Source of the DNA: Vibrio ishigakensis
GTDB taxonomy: Bacteria; Pseudomonadota; Gammaproteobacteria; Enterobacterales; Vibrionaceae
Assembly: GCF_024347675.1 (NCBI RefSeq)
Contig: NZ_AP024881.1
Location: 868,001 to 932,000 of the forward strand
Reading direction: 5' to 3'
Length of the DNA stretch: 64,000 bases
Shown: positions 63,656 through 64,000 of the stretch, piece by piece
Layout: each line of letters opens with the position of its first letter
Position numbering within the stretch: position 1 is the stretch's first letter
Translations under genes and position numbers: made by a program
The notes under the pieces: generated by a model
Database searches by the model: none
Seen by the model: only the letters and a program-made list of their open reading frames with translations
Told to the model about the DNA's origin: nothing

Positions 63656-64000
63656 ATGAAAAAAATACTTCTAGCGTCAACGCTTGTTCTACTATCCGCG
63701 CCTTCTTTTGCAGCGAAAGACAGCTCAGGCTTCCGTGTTGGTGGTGGTTTTGGTACAGACTTTGGTAATTATCAGCTCAGAGAGGAGGGAAGACGTGGTC
63801 TTTCTATTGAAGCTGATCCAACATTTGTCCTCGAAGCAGGTTATGACTTCAATGATATTTTCGCTATCAATGTCAAAGGGTCTGCTACGGGCAATAAAAT
63901 TTATGGGAAGCATAGACGAACCCAACGCGAATTATACAACTTAGGCACTACTTATGACCTAGTTGTAGAGGCTGAAGCGGGCTACACATTCGAGCTTGAC
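63656..64000 (+). CDS. Small outer-membrane beta-barrel protein, fourth family member (partial)
   Basis: The ATG at 63656 opens a frame of 115 codons to the window edge. It begins MKKILLASTLVLLSAPSFAA and continues SGFRVGGGFGTDFGNYQL, VLEAGYDFNDIFAINVKGSA and VEAEAGYTF, matching the twins at 58285 and 59870. The variable stretch (residues ~77-95, GNKIYGKHRRTQREL) is more basic than in the twins. The C-terminus lies outside. Confidence 0.85.
   Translation, partial: MKKILLASTLVLLSAPSFAAKDSSGFRVGGGFGTDFGNYQLREEGRRGLSIEADPTFVLEAGYDFNDIFAINVKGSATGNKIYGKHRRTQRELYNLGTTYDLVVEAEAGYTFELD

Overview
The window reads as a chromosomal segment of a marine gammaproteobacterium of the Vibrionaceae, most likely a Vibrio. 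The grounds are the gene order (ybhK-moaABCDE; tesB-ybaY-atl-ffs), Vibrio-type protein sequences, a tandem tRNA-Tyr array, and hairpin repeats built around GTCATCCC...GGGATCT. No phage, plasmid or CRISPR region is visible. All names come from reading motifs by eye; no database search was run.

Regions. 1-3663: end of ybhK, a Moco-riboswitch-like leader and moaABCDE (molybdopterin synthesis). 3664-15843: two complete oppABCDF oligopeptide importers in tandem, mosaic in divergence, each followed by the same palindromic repeat. 15864-19319: a BamA/TamA-like surface protein, a glutathionyl-hydroquinone reductase and L-lactate dehydrogenase. 19421-20047: four identical tRNA-Tyr genes with promoter and terminator. 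20296-24522: an RND efflux adaptor-pump pair. 24594-24830: a large imperfect inverted repeat. 24922-34564: a compact block with OMP-alkA-ogt (alkylation repair), DUF1244, aphA, a FAN1-like nuclease, a cysteine-desulfhydrase-like enzyme with divergent decR, putP, tesB and ybaY. 34610-35924: atl, a membrane protein and 4.5S RNA (ffs).

36105-47118 is the most unusual accessory block. Four exported hydrolases from three unrelated folds (one amidase-signature enzyme, two N-terminal-cysteine Ntn amide hydrolases, one SxxK serine hydrolase) are interleaved with five LysR regulators. The regulators fall into two paralogous groups, and each hydrolase has a divergent regulator with a dyad between them. 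This looks like an expanded set of regulated periplasmic amide/ester hydrolases. It continues into a glycine-zipper protein, a beta-barrel, an MFS transporter, a PAP2 phosphatase fused to a predicted outer-membrane barrel, and an orphan RND pump with altered proton-relay residues followed by a 30-residue membrane peptide.

53977-64000 is repeat-rich and dominated by envelope proteins: an octamer tandem repeat, a cytochrome P460, a decayed IS5-family element, several beta-barrels, and a family of small barrels present four times. Two of those four lie in a 776-bp direct repeat in which I saw no difference. There is also a pair of PACE-type efflux genes and a decayed coding remnant. The overall themes are peptide import, efflux, envelope remodelling and local gene duplication.
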